Assembly: GCA_902783885.1 (NCBI GenBank)
Contig: CACZSQ010000080.1
Location: forward strand, 1-32,233
Direction of reading: 5' to 3'
Origin: an uncultured Bacteroidales bacterium
GTDB taxonomy: Bacteria > Bacteroidota > Bacteroidia > Bacteroidales > Bacteroidaceae
DNA length: 32,233 nucleotides
Program-made: the position numbers and the translations under genes
The notes under the pieces: generated by a model
Database searches by the model: none
What the model was told of the DNA's origin: nothing
The model's input: the letters and a program-made list of their open reading frames with translations, nothing else
Part shown: one piece after another, positions 18,497 to 26,406 of the stretch
How positions within the stretch are numbered: the first letter of the stretch is position 1
How the letters are laid out: every line of letters starts with the position of its first letter

Positions 18497-19741
18497 TTAC
18501 AAGTCATCCAACCCATATTCTTTTATCTTGCGATAGAGAGTACGCTCGCTAATGTGAAGTTCGTCGGCAGCGCGTTTACGGCGACCGCGGTTCTTCTCCA
18601 GCGCTTTCATTATCAACCGCTTCTCCTGCTCTTCGAGCGAGAGAGACTCTTCGACATATTCCTCAGCATAAGGGGTCGCGTCATGGGATGCATAGGGTCT
18701 ATGCGAACTGACAGGATAGCTGTCAACGACGGTGACCACTCCCCTCTCCTCGGGAGAAGGAGTCGGAGTGAGAGCGTCGTGATTGAGGCTCGGTTTTTCT
18801 ATTCCAGAGAGCTGCTGCTTCAGGTCGCTGACCTCGCGATGGAGGGCATTGATCATCTGGAACAGCATCTCACGTTCATTCTGATAGCTATGTGCCTCCG
18901 AGCCTCCACGCCCCACGCGCACGAGACTGCCACGCTCCTCTATGGTCGGCCATATTTCGTAATCGGAGAGTATCTCTGGCGTCACCACGCGAGTGTCGCG
19001 CAGCAGGATTGACATCTGTTCTGTGACGTTCTTCAGTTGACGTATGTTCCCTGGCCATTTGTAGCGTTTAACAACCTCTTCCGCCTCAGGCGAAAGAGTG
19101 ATGCGCTCCGGCATCCTGTATTTAGCGGCAATCTCCATGGCGAACTTCTTGAACAACAGAACTATATCCTCACCGCGTTCGCGCAATGGCGGCATTTTTA
19201 TGGGAATCGTGCTCAAGCGGTAGAACAAGTCCTCACGGAACTTGCCGTCGCGGATGGCATTTTGAATGTTCACATTTGTGGCAGCCACAATGCGTACATT
19301 GGTTTTTCTCACTTCGCTGCTGCCCACACGGATGTATTCGCCGTTTTCCAGCACACGCAACAGTCGGGCCTGTGTACTCATCGGCAACTCTCCCACCTCG
19401 TCGAGGAAGAGTGTGCCTCCGTCTGCCGCACCGAAATAGCCCTCATGCTCGCCGATGGCGCCTGTGAAGGCTCCTTTCTCATGACCAAAGAGTTCGCTGT
19501 CGATGGTGCCTTCCGGAATGCTTCCGCAGTTGATGGCAAAGTACTTACGCATCCGTCGCAAGCTGTTCTCATGGATGAGACGCGGGATTATCTCCTTGCC
19601 GACACCGCTCTCCCCGGTGATGAGCACTGAGAGATCGGTCTTCGCCACCTGAAGGGCTGTGTCCAGCGCATGATTCAGCGCCTCGCAGTTGCCCACGATG
19701 CCATAACGTTGCTTAATAGGCTGTAATTCTTTCGCGTCCAT
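18497..19741 (-). CDS. Sigma-54-dependent Fis-family transcriptional activator lacking a receiver domain
   Basis: A 414-residue bacterial enhancer-binding protein. It starts directly with the AAA+ domain: Walker A GESGVGKE (43-50), the sigma-54-contacting GAFTGA loop (90-95), Walker B LFLDE (111-115), and the LFYRLSTIPIKMPPLRER region (172-189). The C-terminal Fis-type helix-turn-helix (about 370-410: AADELHISERTLYRKIKEYG) binds DNA. There is no N-terminal receiver, GAF or PAS domain, so the input signal is unknown. A linker (about 270-365) includes residues 323-336 encoded by a dispersed palindromic repeat. It lies 3 bp after pdxA and 21 bp before the LptE-like gene, which it may regulate; this is inference. 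Confidence 0.93.
   Translation of the reverse strand: MDAKELQPIKQRYGIVGNCEALNHALDTALQVAKTDLSVLITGESGVGKEIIPRLIHENSLRRMRKYFAINCGSIPEGTIDSELFGHEKGAFTGAIGEHEGYFGAADGGTLFLDEVGELPMSTQARLLRVLENGEYIRVGSSEVRKTNVRIVAATNVNIQNAIRDGKFREDLFYRLSTIPIKMPPLRERGEDIVLLFKKFAMEIAAKYRMPERITLSPEAEEVVKRYKWPGNIRQLKNVTEQMSILLRDTRVVTPEILSDYEIWPTIEERGSLVRVGRGGSEAHSYQNEREMLFQMINALHREVSDLKQQLSGIEKPSLNHDALTPTPSPEERGVVTVVDSYPVSSHRPYASHDATPYAEEYVEESLSLEEQEKRLIMKALEKNRGRRKRAADELHISERTLYRKIKEYGLDDL
18732..18774. repeat. GC-rich palindromic dispersed repeat, copy in the sigma-54 activator
   Basis: The + strand begins GTGACCACTCCCCTCTCC and continues through a GGGAGAAGG arm to GAGTGAGAG. It aligns with the copy at 26476-26516 (GTAACCACTCCC, then an arm GGGAGGG, then GGAGAGTC). 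Read on the minus strand it encodes LTPTPSPEERGVV in the linker between the AAA+ and Fis domains. Confidence 0.6.
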
Positions 19742-19744
19742 AGA

Positions 19745-20812
19745 CTACCCTCTTTCAGCGCGATCACGCTTATCCACATAGAGCTTCTGGAGCGGGTCGT
19801 AGTGACCTTCGTCCCACTGCTGGCGATGCCTGTAAACATCTATAGCAGTGAAGATGGCCTGACGGAAAGAGTTCTCGTCGGCCACGCCCTTGCCGGCAAT
19901 ATCAAAGGCTGTACCGTGGTCAGGGCTCGTGCGAACGATGTCCAAGCCGGCTGTGTAATTCACGCCGTCATCCATAGCCAACAGTTTGAAGGGAGCAAGT
20001 CCCTGGTCATGATACATTGCAAGCACAGCATCGAAACTCTCATAGGCTCTTGTGCCAAAGAAACCGTCGGCGGCATAAGGGCCATAGACACAGATACCCT
20101 CTTCCTCAGCTTTTTGCATAGCGGGCTTGATGATATCTTCCTCCTCCTTGCCCAGCAGTCCGCCGTCTCCGGCGTGAGGATTCAGCGCCAGTACAGCAAT
20201 GCGCGGATTACCGATGCTGAAATCGCGCTGGAGTGAGTGGTGGAGAATCTGAAGTTTCTTAAGCACGGCGGCCTCAGTGATGTGCGATGCCACCTCCTGA
20301 ATGGGCAGATGAGTTGTCACCAAAGCAACACGCATTCTTTCGTTCATCAGAATCATCAGCGCCTGCTGTCCTTCCTTGCCCACTTTGGCCTGAATATACT
20401 CTGTGTGACCGGGGAAATGGAATTTCTCGCTCTGGATAGAGTGTTTATTGATGGGAGCTGTCACCAGAACATCAATGAGTCCCTCGCGCCAGTCCTTGAT
20501 TGCGCGTTCCAGAGCGGCGTAAGCAGCCTGTCCGGCTTCTGCCGTGGACTGTCCGAAATCAATCTTCACCTCCTCGGCAGTACAATGGAGGACATTCAGC
20601 GCATCTGGGTTGGCCTCGCCGGCCTTCGTGATAGGATTAAAATTGGTCTGCAGCTCCATACCCTTACGGTGGTAGCTGGCTATCTTTGGCGAACCATAGA
20701 CAATGGGAGTGCATAGTTCCATCATCTCCATATCGGCAAATGTCTTGAGGATAATCTCATAACCGATTCCATTGGGATCGCCGTGTGTAATTCCGACTCT
20801 TATCTTGCTCAT
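19745..20812 (-). CDS. pdxA: 4-hydroxythreonine-4-phosphate dehydrogenase
   Basis: A 355-residue NAD-dependent enzyme of the DXP-dependent pyridoxal phosphate pathway; its product condenses with 1-deoxyxylulose 5-phosphate in PdxJ. The N-terminal signature is GITHGDPNGIGYE (7-19). The three divalent-metal histidines are H168 (TTHLP), H213 (NPHAGD) and H268 (MYHDQG), and HFPGHTEY and RTSPDHGTAFDIAG complete the active site. It is slightly longer than E. coli PdxA (329 residues). The gene stops 3 bp before the sigma-54 activator. Upstream is a 16-bp tandem repeat array rather than a recognisable promoter. Confidence 0.95.
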   Translation of the reverse strand: MSKIRVGITHGDPNGIGYEIILKTFADMEMMELCTPIVYGSPKIASYHRKGMELQTNFNPITKAGEANPDALNVLHCTAEEVKIDFGQSTAEAGQAAYAALERAIKDWREGLIDVLVTAPINKHSIQSEKFHFPGHTEYIQAKVGKEGQQALMILMNERMRVALVTTHLPIQEVASHITEAAVLKKLQILHHSLQRDFSIGNPRIAVLALNPHAGDGGLLGKEEEDIIKPAMQKAEEEGICVYGPYAADGFFGTRAYESFDAVLAMYHDQGLAPFKLLAMDDGVNYTAGLDIVRTSPDHGTAFDIAGKGVADENSFRQAIFTAIDVYRHRQQWDEGHYDPLQKLYVDKRDRAERG

Positions 20813-20816
20813 CTTT

Positions 20817-20943
20817 ATCTTATTTTCTTAATATCTTATTGTCTTAATATCTTATTTTCTTAATATCTTATTTTCTTAATATCTTATTTTCTTAATATCT
20901 TATTTTCATGATATCTTATTTTCATGATATCTTCATTTCCGAT
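20817..20943. repeat. 16-bp tandem repeat array between DUF4837 and pdxA
   Basis: Seven near-perfect copies of ATCTTATTTTCTTAAT start at 20817, 20833, 20849, 20865, 20881, 20897 and 20913 on the + strand. Unit 2 has one change (TTGT) and units 6 and 7 end CATGAT. A degenerate 15-bp unit follows, and a ninth partial unit runs into the DUF4837 stop codon. The array ends 4 bp from the pdxA start codon, so it forms almost the whole leader of pdxA. Confidence 0.9.
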
Positions 20944-20946
20944 ATC

Positions 20947-22068
20947 TTATTTCTTATCTTTTTGCCTTGCTGCCCTCCGGTCTTCAGCCGTTACAGCCAC
21001 TTCCTCCAAAGTCGTGACAATGGAAGAAGTCTTCTCGTCAGGCAAGTTCAACGTGTAAAGTGATCCTTCGAGGCGTCGCATCAAACCACGTTTCATTTTC
21101 TCTGGTGCAAAGACAAAACCTTCGACGACAATGACCAGATTGCGTGTGGTATCCACGCGTGAATGGCTCACGAACGGACCGCCCATACCGTCGTTCTCCA
21201 TATACCAGAGCCCGCGGGCTTCCAGTGCATACTGGTTGTGCACCACGATTGGCTTGACAAACGTGCATAGCGTGTCAGTAGCCATGTGCATTGAGGGCAG
21301 TGTACCAGGAATGTTCACAGCCATGACGCTGTCACGCTTGGCCAACACATATTGCTTGTTGAAAGTCTGCGGACCTTCGTAGGGATAGCTATACATGCAA
21401 ATGTTCACCATCCCAGAGGCGCCGTTGGAACTGGTCCAGAAGAAGTTCTCTCCCTTTTTGTAGCTCTTAATCTCCTCGGGGGCGTGGAACTCGCAGTCGA
21501 AAATTTCCTTGGCCAGTTCTGCCGTCTTCTTGCTGTACTTGTCTTTGAGTTCCTTGATGAGGCGGTTCATCTCCATCTTCGTCAGGAAGTCGATGATATC
21601 CTGTCCATGGTCGAAGCAGAAATCAGCAAACTCGTCGGGCGAAGGGCTCTGGATGGTCAGCACAATCTGTTCCATGGCATACTTGTCACGTGTGAACTTC
21701 ATCGACGTCTTCGAGTAAATCTGCTTATTGATATCAACAATGATAATGTTGCGGAAGATGTTCAGGATCTGGTCAAAGCGCTTGGGATCCACCTGAGAGA
21801 TGTGGAACGAGCGTTCGGGCTGCGGCAGTCCGGGGATATCAGTATCGAGGACCGCAAACAGCGCGCGCCCCTGCTTGGCCTGCCATTCCTGGTCGTTCAT
21901 CACAACCATCACCTCATAGGGACGACCGCTGGCACGGGGGATGACCATTTCTTTGCGGCAACTGATAAATAGCAATGGCAAGAGGAGGAGAAGAATACTC
22001 TTCCACCCGCCCCTCCCTATAATGGAAGGGAGTATATACTTTCGTAAATCGCCTATGCTGATATTCAT
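20947..22068 (-). CDS. DUF4837 family lipoprotein
   Basis: A 373-residue Bacteroidetes protein of the uncharacterised DUF4837 family, by my recognition of its pattern. A lipoprotein signal is visible (hydrophobic core at 25-35, lipobox LLFISC with C37), so it is expected at the cell envelope. A normal signal peptide would begin near SILLLLL; here it is preceded by about 23 residues, of which 10-23 (YILPSIIGRGGWKS) are encoded by a dispersed palindromic repeat, and no Met occurs between. The true start could therefore be a non-ATG codon. The C-terminus is basic (RRAARQKDKK). It lies 32 bp after rlmN. The function is unknown. Confidence 0.75.
   Translation of the reverse strand: MNISIGDLRKYILPSIIGRGGWKSILLLLLPLLFISCRKEMVIPRASGRPYEVMVVMNDQEWQAKQGRALFAVLDTDIPGLPQPERSFHISQVDPKRFDQILNIFRNIIIVDINKQIYSKTSMKFTRDKYAMEQIVLTIQSPSPDEFADFCFDHGQDIIDFLTKMEMNRLIKELKDKYSKKTAELAKEIFDCEFHAPEEIKSYKKGENFFWTSSNGASGMVNICMYSYPYEGPQTFNKQYVLAKRDSVMAVNIPGTLPSMHMATDTLCTFVKPIVVHNQYALEARGLWYMENDGMGGPFVSHSRVDTTRNLVIVVEGFVFAPEKMKRGLMRRLEGSLYTLNLPDEKTSSIVTTLEEVAVTAEDRRAARQKDKK
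21998..22040. repeat. GC-rich palindromic dispersed repeat, degenerate copy in DUF4837
   Basis: The + strand begins ACTCTTCCACCCGCCCCTCC, with a second arm GGAAGGGAGT and an end TATAC. It aligns with the copy at 26319-26354 (GACTCTCCCCCGCCCTCCC ... GGGAGGG ... TTAC). Within DUF4837 it encodes the LPSIIGRGGWK segment. Confidence 0.55.
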
Positions 22069-22100
22069 TCTTATCTTCTTTTTGTTGCTATTTCTTTTTT

Positions 22101-23135
22101 CTAGTGAGCCTTCGTATTCAGCAACCCGCAGGCAGCATCGATATCCTGTCCTCTGGACGCGCGGATGGTGCAGCGTACTCCGTGATGTGTCAGATAATCG
22201 CGGAATGCAGCCATTCGCTGCGGGTCGGCTTCGTTCATGGTTAATTCTTCGTTATTCATTTCTACCCTCGGCAGACGGTGCCATCGAATCAGATTCACTC
22301 TGCACTCCATGTTCCCCAGCAACCGCACCAGTTCACGGGCATAGCGATTGGAGTCGTTTTGGCCACCGAACATGATGTATTCGAAGCTTAGTCGGCGCTG
22401 ACCGCTCCAGTCATATTCACGCAACAGTTCCAGCATCTCCGTGAAACTGTAGCTGCGTTCGGCAGGTATCATCTTCGCACGCTCCTCGGGGAACGGGTTG
22501 TGCAGGCTGATTGCCAAGTGGCAGGGGCTCTCGTCCAAGAAACGCTTCAGTCCCTTACGCAGTCCCACGGTTGACACCGTGATGCGCCGCGGGCTCCATG
22601 CCCAACCGTAGTCAGCCATCAGCAACTGCGTCGTCAGCAGCACGGCATCCAGGTTGTCCATCGGTTCGCCCTGTCCCATGAACACGATGTTCGTCAAGCG
22701 GTCTCGCTCGGGCAGCGAGTAAATCTGGTTAAGGATATCCGTGGCGCTCAGATTCCCTTGGAAGCCCTGCCGGCCAGTAGCGCAGAACCGACAGGCCATC
22801 TTACAGCCCACCTGACAACTCACGCACACCGTGCCGCGGTCGTCATCGGGAATGAAGACGGTCTCCACTCGCCCCCCCTCACGGGTCGGAAACAGATACT
22901 TGGAAGTTCCGTCCGCGCTGTGCTGCTCTTCTATCGGAGGCGTCAACCCCACCTCGTAACGCTCCTGCAAGTGCTCACGCGCCACCTTGCTGAGATTCGT
23001 CATCTCGTCGATGGTAGCAACGCCCTTCTGGTAGATCCAGCACGCCATCTGCTTGGCGGCAAAAGCAGGCATCCCCACTTCTGCTGCCACGCCCTTCAGC
23101 TCCTCTAAGGTCAACCCCAACAGAGCTGTTTTCAT
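22101..23135 (-). CDS. rlmN: Dual-specificity 23S rRNA/tRNA (adenine C2) methyltransferase RlmN
   Basis: A 344-residue radical SAM enzyme that methylates A2503 of 23S rRNA and A37 of some tRNAs. The radical SAM cluster cysteines are C111-x3-C115-x2-C118 (GCKMACRFCATGRQGF) and the methyl-carrying cysteine C336 is in DIDAACGLL. GQGEPMDN is the SAM-binding GGEP-like motif. The start at 23135 (MKTALLGLTLEEL) matches the family; an ATG at 23156 would leave almost no leader after the promoter. Residues 292-302 (EMNNEELTMNE) replace a short loop of other RlmN proteins and are encoded by an AT-rich dispersed sequence. The call is firm. Confidence 0.95.
   Translation of the reverse strand: MKTALLGLTLEELKGVAAEVGMPAFAAKQMACWIYQKGVATIDEMTNLSKVAREHLQERYEVGLTPPIEEQHSADGTSKYLFPTREGGRVETVFIPDDDRGTVCVSCQVGCKMACRFCATGRQGFQGNLSATDILNQIYSLPERDRLTNIVFMGQGEPMDNLDAVLLTTQLLMADYGWAWSPRRITVSTVGLRKGLKRFLDESPCHLAISLHNPFPEERAKMIPAERSYSFTEMLELLREYDWSGQRRLSFEYIMFGGQNDSNRYARELVRLLGNMECRVNLIRWHRLPRVEMNNEELTMNEADPQRMAAFRDYLTHHGVRCTIRASRGQDIDAACGLLNTKAH
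22231..22262. repeat. AT-rich dispersed sequence inside rlmN
   Basis: On the minus strand it contains AATGAATAACGAAGAATT followed by AACCATGAACGA, clearly AT-rich beside the GC-richer flanks. It resembles the 14345-14376 intergenic stretch and keeps the rlmN frame open, encoding MNNEELTMNE. Confidence 0.5.
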
Positions 23136-23170
23136 TGCGCGTTCATTATTATACATATCTGTTTTTCGCC

Positions 23171-23203
23171 GCGAAGATACACAAAGACACTCACATACAC
23201 AAA
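23171..23203 (-). promoter_or_regulatory. rlmN promoter
   Basis: On the minus strand TTTG (23203-23200), 20 bp, TATCTTCGC (23179-23171), one change from the consensus. Transcription would start near 23165, which favours the ATG at 23135. Confidence 0.6.
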
Positions 23204-23307
23204 CATTTAAACTTTTTTATGCCATTTTGTCAGAAAATTTAGTTGATATATGGTTGGTATTTGATAATAGCAATTATTTTCATTAATAGTTAAACTTCTG
23301 TAATATT

Positions 23308-23340
23308 ATTGTACAGATGATAGAAAGGCGTTACTTTTGC
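23308..23340 (+). promoter_or_regulatory. Promoter of the M16 peptidase gene
   Basis: ATTG (23308-23311), 20 bp, TACTTTTGC (23332-23340): a perfect -7 element and a near-consensus -33 box, with a leader of about 40-50 nt before the start codon. Confidence 0.7.
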
Positions 23341-23384
23341 ATAGTCTATCGCCATGTAACAGATAATTCATTATATCACAACTC

Positions 23385-26315
23385 ATGAAAGGAACTATGA
23401 AAATCGTGGCAGCTGCAGCGTTGCTGCTATGCCTCACGGCCTGCAACAGGAACAAGTTTGAAAGCGTCAAGGGCGACCCTATGCAGACGCGAATCTACAC
23501 GCTCAAGAACGGGCTCAAAGTGTATCTCTCCGTGAACAAGGAGGAACCTCGCATCCAGGCGAACATCGCTGTGCGCACAGGGTCACGCAACGACCCTGCC
23601 AAGACCACCGGTCTTGCCCACTATCTGGAGCACCTGATGTTCAAGGGCACCAAACAGTTCGGCACCAGCGACAGCACAGCCGAGGCGCCGCTGCTCAACG
23701 AGATAGAACAACGTTTCGAGGCTTATCGCCAGCTCACCGACCCCGCTGCTCGTAAGCAGGCTTACCACGAAATTGACAGCGTCAGCCAGCTGGCAGCCCA
23801 GTACAACATCCCTAACGAGTACGACAAGCTGATGGCCCTCATCGGTTCAGATGGCACCAACGCCTATACCTCGTTCGACCAGACGGTCTATGTTGAGAAC
23901 ATCCCCTCCAACGAGATTGAGAACTGGGCTCGCATTCAGGCCGACCGCTTCCAGAACATGGTCATCCGCGGTTTCCACACCGAGCTGGAAGCTGTGTATG
24001 AGGAGTATAACCTCTACCTGAGCGACGACAGCGAGAAGATGCTCAATGCCCTGCTCTACAAGCTCTTCCCCAATCATCCCTACGGAACACAGACCACCAT
24101 CGGCACGCAGGAGCACTTGAAGAACCCGTCAATCACGAACATCAAGAACTATTTCCACAACTACTATTGCCCGAACAACGTCGCCATCTTCATGGCCGGC
24201 GACTTCGACCCCGACAAGACCATCGCCATCCTTGAGAAATACTTCGGCGACTGGCAGCCCAACCCTGACTGCAAACGTCCTGAATATGCTGAGCTACCGG
24301 CCTTGACAGCCCCCGTGGACACGGCGGTCATGGGTCTTGAGGCCGAGCAGCTTTATATGGGCTGGGCCTTCCCCGCCGCCAGGGATGCTGCCTGCGACAC
24401 GTTGTCGCTCATCAGCGAAGTGCTGTCGAACGGCCGTGCCGGCCTCATTGACCTCGACATCAACCAGAAGATGACGATGCTTGGAGCCGCAGCCGGCGAC
24501 TATCAGCTCTGCGACCACAGCATCTTCTTCATGGGCGGTTCGCCTCGCGAAGGTCAGACACTTGAGGAGTGCCGTGAGTTGCTTGTGGCAGAACTCAACA
24601 AGCTGAAACGTGGCGACTTCCCTGACGACATTCTGCCTGCCATCATCAACAACATGAAACTCAACGAGATGCGCGCTTTGGAGAACAATCGTGCTCGCAC
24701 CTCTATGTTCGAACGTTCGTTCATCAACGGCATCGACTGGAAGGACTGCGTAGGCCGTATCGACCGCATCGCAGCGCTCACCAAGGAGGACATCGTCGCT
24801 TTCGCACAGCGCCACCTGACCGACAACTTCGTCACCGTGTTCAAGCGTCAGGGCGACGACCCCAACATCAAGAAAATCGAGAAGCCCGAGATAACCGCCA
24901 TCCCCGCCAACCGCGACAAGATGAGCGCCTTTGTCAAGGAGATTCAGGACACCAAGGTGGAGCCTATCCAGCCGCGCTTCGTGGATTTCAAGAAAGACCT
25001 TACCGAAGCCGCTTGGACATCGAAGATCAACGATGAGCCCGAACACAAGCTGCCGCTCATCTACAAGCAGAACACCGAGAACGGCATCTTCTACCTCGTC
25101 TTCCGTCTGCCCTTCGGCACAGCTGCCGACAAGCGCATCGACGCCGCCAGCGACTACCTCGAACTGCTCGGCACAGACACGCTGACAGCCGAACAGATAC
25201 AGCAGAAGTTCTATGGTCTGGCTTGCTCCTTCGGCGTAGGTGCAGGTCCTTACCAAACCACCATCACCCTATCAGGTCTCGACGAGAAGATGCCCGAGGC
25301 ATTGGCTCTCCTGGAGAACGTGCTCAAGAACGTACAGGTGGACAGCACCGCTTATGCAGCTTATGTGGCTAATGTGGCTAAGGCTCAAGCTGATGCCAAG
25401 TTGGAACAGCAGCAATGCTTCAGCCGTCTGCGTGCTTACGGTATGTATGGACCGCGCAATACCCAACGTGATATCATGACAGCCGCCTTGCTCGCACAGA
25501 CCAATCCGCAGGAGCTCGTGGACATCCTCCATGGCCTGACGGGCTATGAGCATACTGTGCTCTACTATGGTCCGCGCTCGATAGCCGACCTCACGGGCCT
25601 GCTGACACAAGAGCACCGTCTGCCCGCAGAGTTGAAAGCACCTCTGGCCTATGAGGAATACATGGAACAGCTCACGCCCGCCACAGAGATTCTGCTTGCA
25701 CCCTACGACGCGAAGAACATCTACATGATGGCCTTCAACAACGATGGTACGCAATGGCGCCCGGAGATGACACCCGTGGCAGCACTCTTCAATGAGTACT
25801 TCGGCAGCGGCATGAACGGCATCGTGTTCCAGGAGCTGCGCGAGAGCCGCGGTCTGGCCTACAGCGCATACGCATACTACGACCAGATGCCCGATCGCAA
25901 GGGACACCCCGAGACAAGTTACACCTACATCATCTCGCAGAACGACAAGATGATGGACTGCATCCGCACCTTCAACGAGATTCTCGACTCCATTCCTCAG
26001 AGCCAGAGTGCCTTCGAGATTGCCAAGCAGAGCCTCACGAAGCAGCTGGCAGCACAGCGCACCACCCGCTCAGACATTCTCAATGCCTGGATGGCAGCAC
26101 AGGAGCGTGGCATCGACTACGACATCAACGAGAAAATCTACAATGCCCTGCCAGACATCACCCTCAACGACGTCGTGAAATTCGCCAATGAGCGCATGGC
26201 TGCCAAGCCCCGCCGCTACGTCATTCTGGGCGATGAGAAGGAATTGAACATGGCTGCCCTACAAGGCATAGGCCCCATCAAGAGAGTGAGCCTGGAAGAG
26301 GTGTTTGGGTATTAA
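23385..26315 (+). CDS. M16 family zinc metallopeptidase, lipoprotein
   Basis: A 976-residue insulinase/pitrilysin-type peptidase with two M16 halves. The signal peptide ends in a lipobox LCLTAC (C20), so the protein is lipid-anchored in the periplasm or outer membrane. The zinc site is the inverted HxxEH motif HYLEH (H79, E82, H83), with the third ligand glutamate in ELEAVYEEYN (about 203-207). The C-terminal half carries the RESRGLAYSAYAYY substrate-binding signature but no HxxEH, as usual for the inactive half. A second ATG at 23397 has an AAAGGA sequence five bp upstream and also gives a good signal peptide, so the start may be four codons later. Confidence 0.92.
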   Translation: MKGTMKIVAAAALLLCLTACNRNKFESVKGDPMQTRIYTLKNGLKVYLSVNKEEPRIQANIAVRTGSRNDPAKTTGLAHYLEHLMFKGTKQFGTSDSTAEAPLLNEIEQRFEAYRQLTDPAARKQAYHEIDSVSQLAAQYNIPNEYDKLMALIGSDGTNAYTSFDQTVYVENIPSNEIENWARIQADRFQNMVIRGFHTELEAVYEEYNLYLSDDSEKMLNALLYKLFPNHPYGTQTTIGTQEHLKNPSITNIKNYFHNYYCPNNVAIFMAGDFDPDKTIAILEKYFGDWQPNPDCKRPEYAELPALTAPVDTAVMGLEAEQLYMGWAFPAARDAACDTLSLISEVLSNGRAGLIDLDINQKMTMLGAAAGDYQLCDHSIFFMGGSPREGQTLEECRELLVAELNKLKRGDFPDDILPAIINNMKLNEMRALENNRARTSMFERSFINGIDWKDCVGRIDRIAALTKEDIVAFAQRHLTDNFVTVFKRQGDDPNIKKIEKPEITAIPANRDKMSAFVKEIQDTKVEPIQPRFVDFKKDLTEAAWTSKINDEPEHKLPLIYKQNTENGIFYLVFRLPFGTAADKRIDAASDYLELLGTDTLTAEQIQQKFYGLACSFGVGAGPYQTTITLSGLDEKMPEALALLENVLKNVQVDSTAYAAYVANVAKAQADAKLEQQQCFSRLRAYGMYGPRNTQRDIMTAALLAQTNPQELVDILHGLTGYEHTVLYYGPRSIADLTGLLTQEHRLPAELKAPLAYEEYMEQLTPATEILLAPYDAKNIYMMAFNNDGTQWRPEMTPVAALFNEYFGSGMNGIVFQELRESRGLAYSAYAYYDQMPDRKGHPETSYTYIISQNDKMMDCIRTFNEILDSIPQSQSAFEIAKQSLTKQLAAQRTTRSDILNAWMAAQERGIDYDINEKIYNALPDITLNDVVKFANERMAAKPRRYVILGDEKELNMAALQGIGPIKRVSLEEVFGY

Positions 26316-26318
26316 AAG

Positions 26319-26354
26319 ACTCTCCCCCGCCCTCCCTGCAGGGAGGGGGGTTAC
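26319..26354. repeat. GC-rich palindromic dispersed repeat, intergenic copy
   Basis: Directly after the M16 stop codon. The core is a perfect palindrome, CCCTCCCTGCAGGGAGGG (26330-26347), with GACTCTCCCCCG before it and GGGTTAC after it. Its reverse complement is nearly identical to the copy at 26476-26516. As RNA it would form a stable hairpin but is not followed by a T tract. Confidence 0.85.
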
Positions 26355-26406
26355 TTTCAAGAATTGAAACATAAGAGACATTCTAACATTAAAGCTACGA
26401 ATTGAT

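Noticed and set aside
20817-20943. Possible CRISPR array
   Set aside because: Units are 16 bp and directly adjacent with no spacers, and no cas genes are in the window; it is a simple tandem repeat.
24294-25256. 320-codon open frame on the minus strand inside the M16 gene
   Set aside because: It is an antisense shadow of a gene with C/G-ending codons; the translation is rich in Val, Glu and Leu without motifs, and the sense frame has the full M16 signature.
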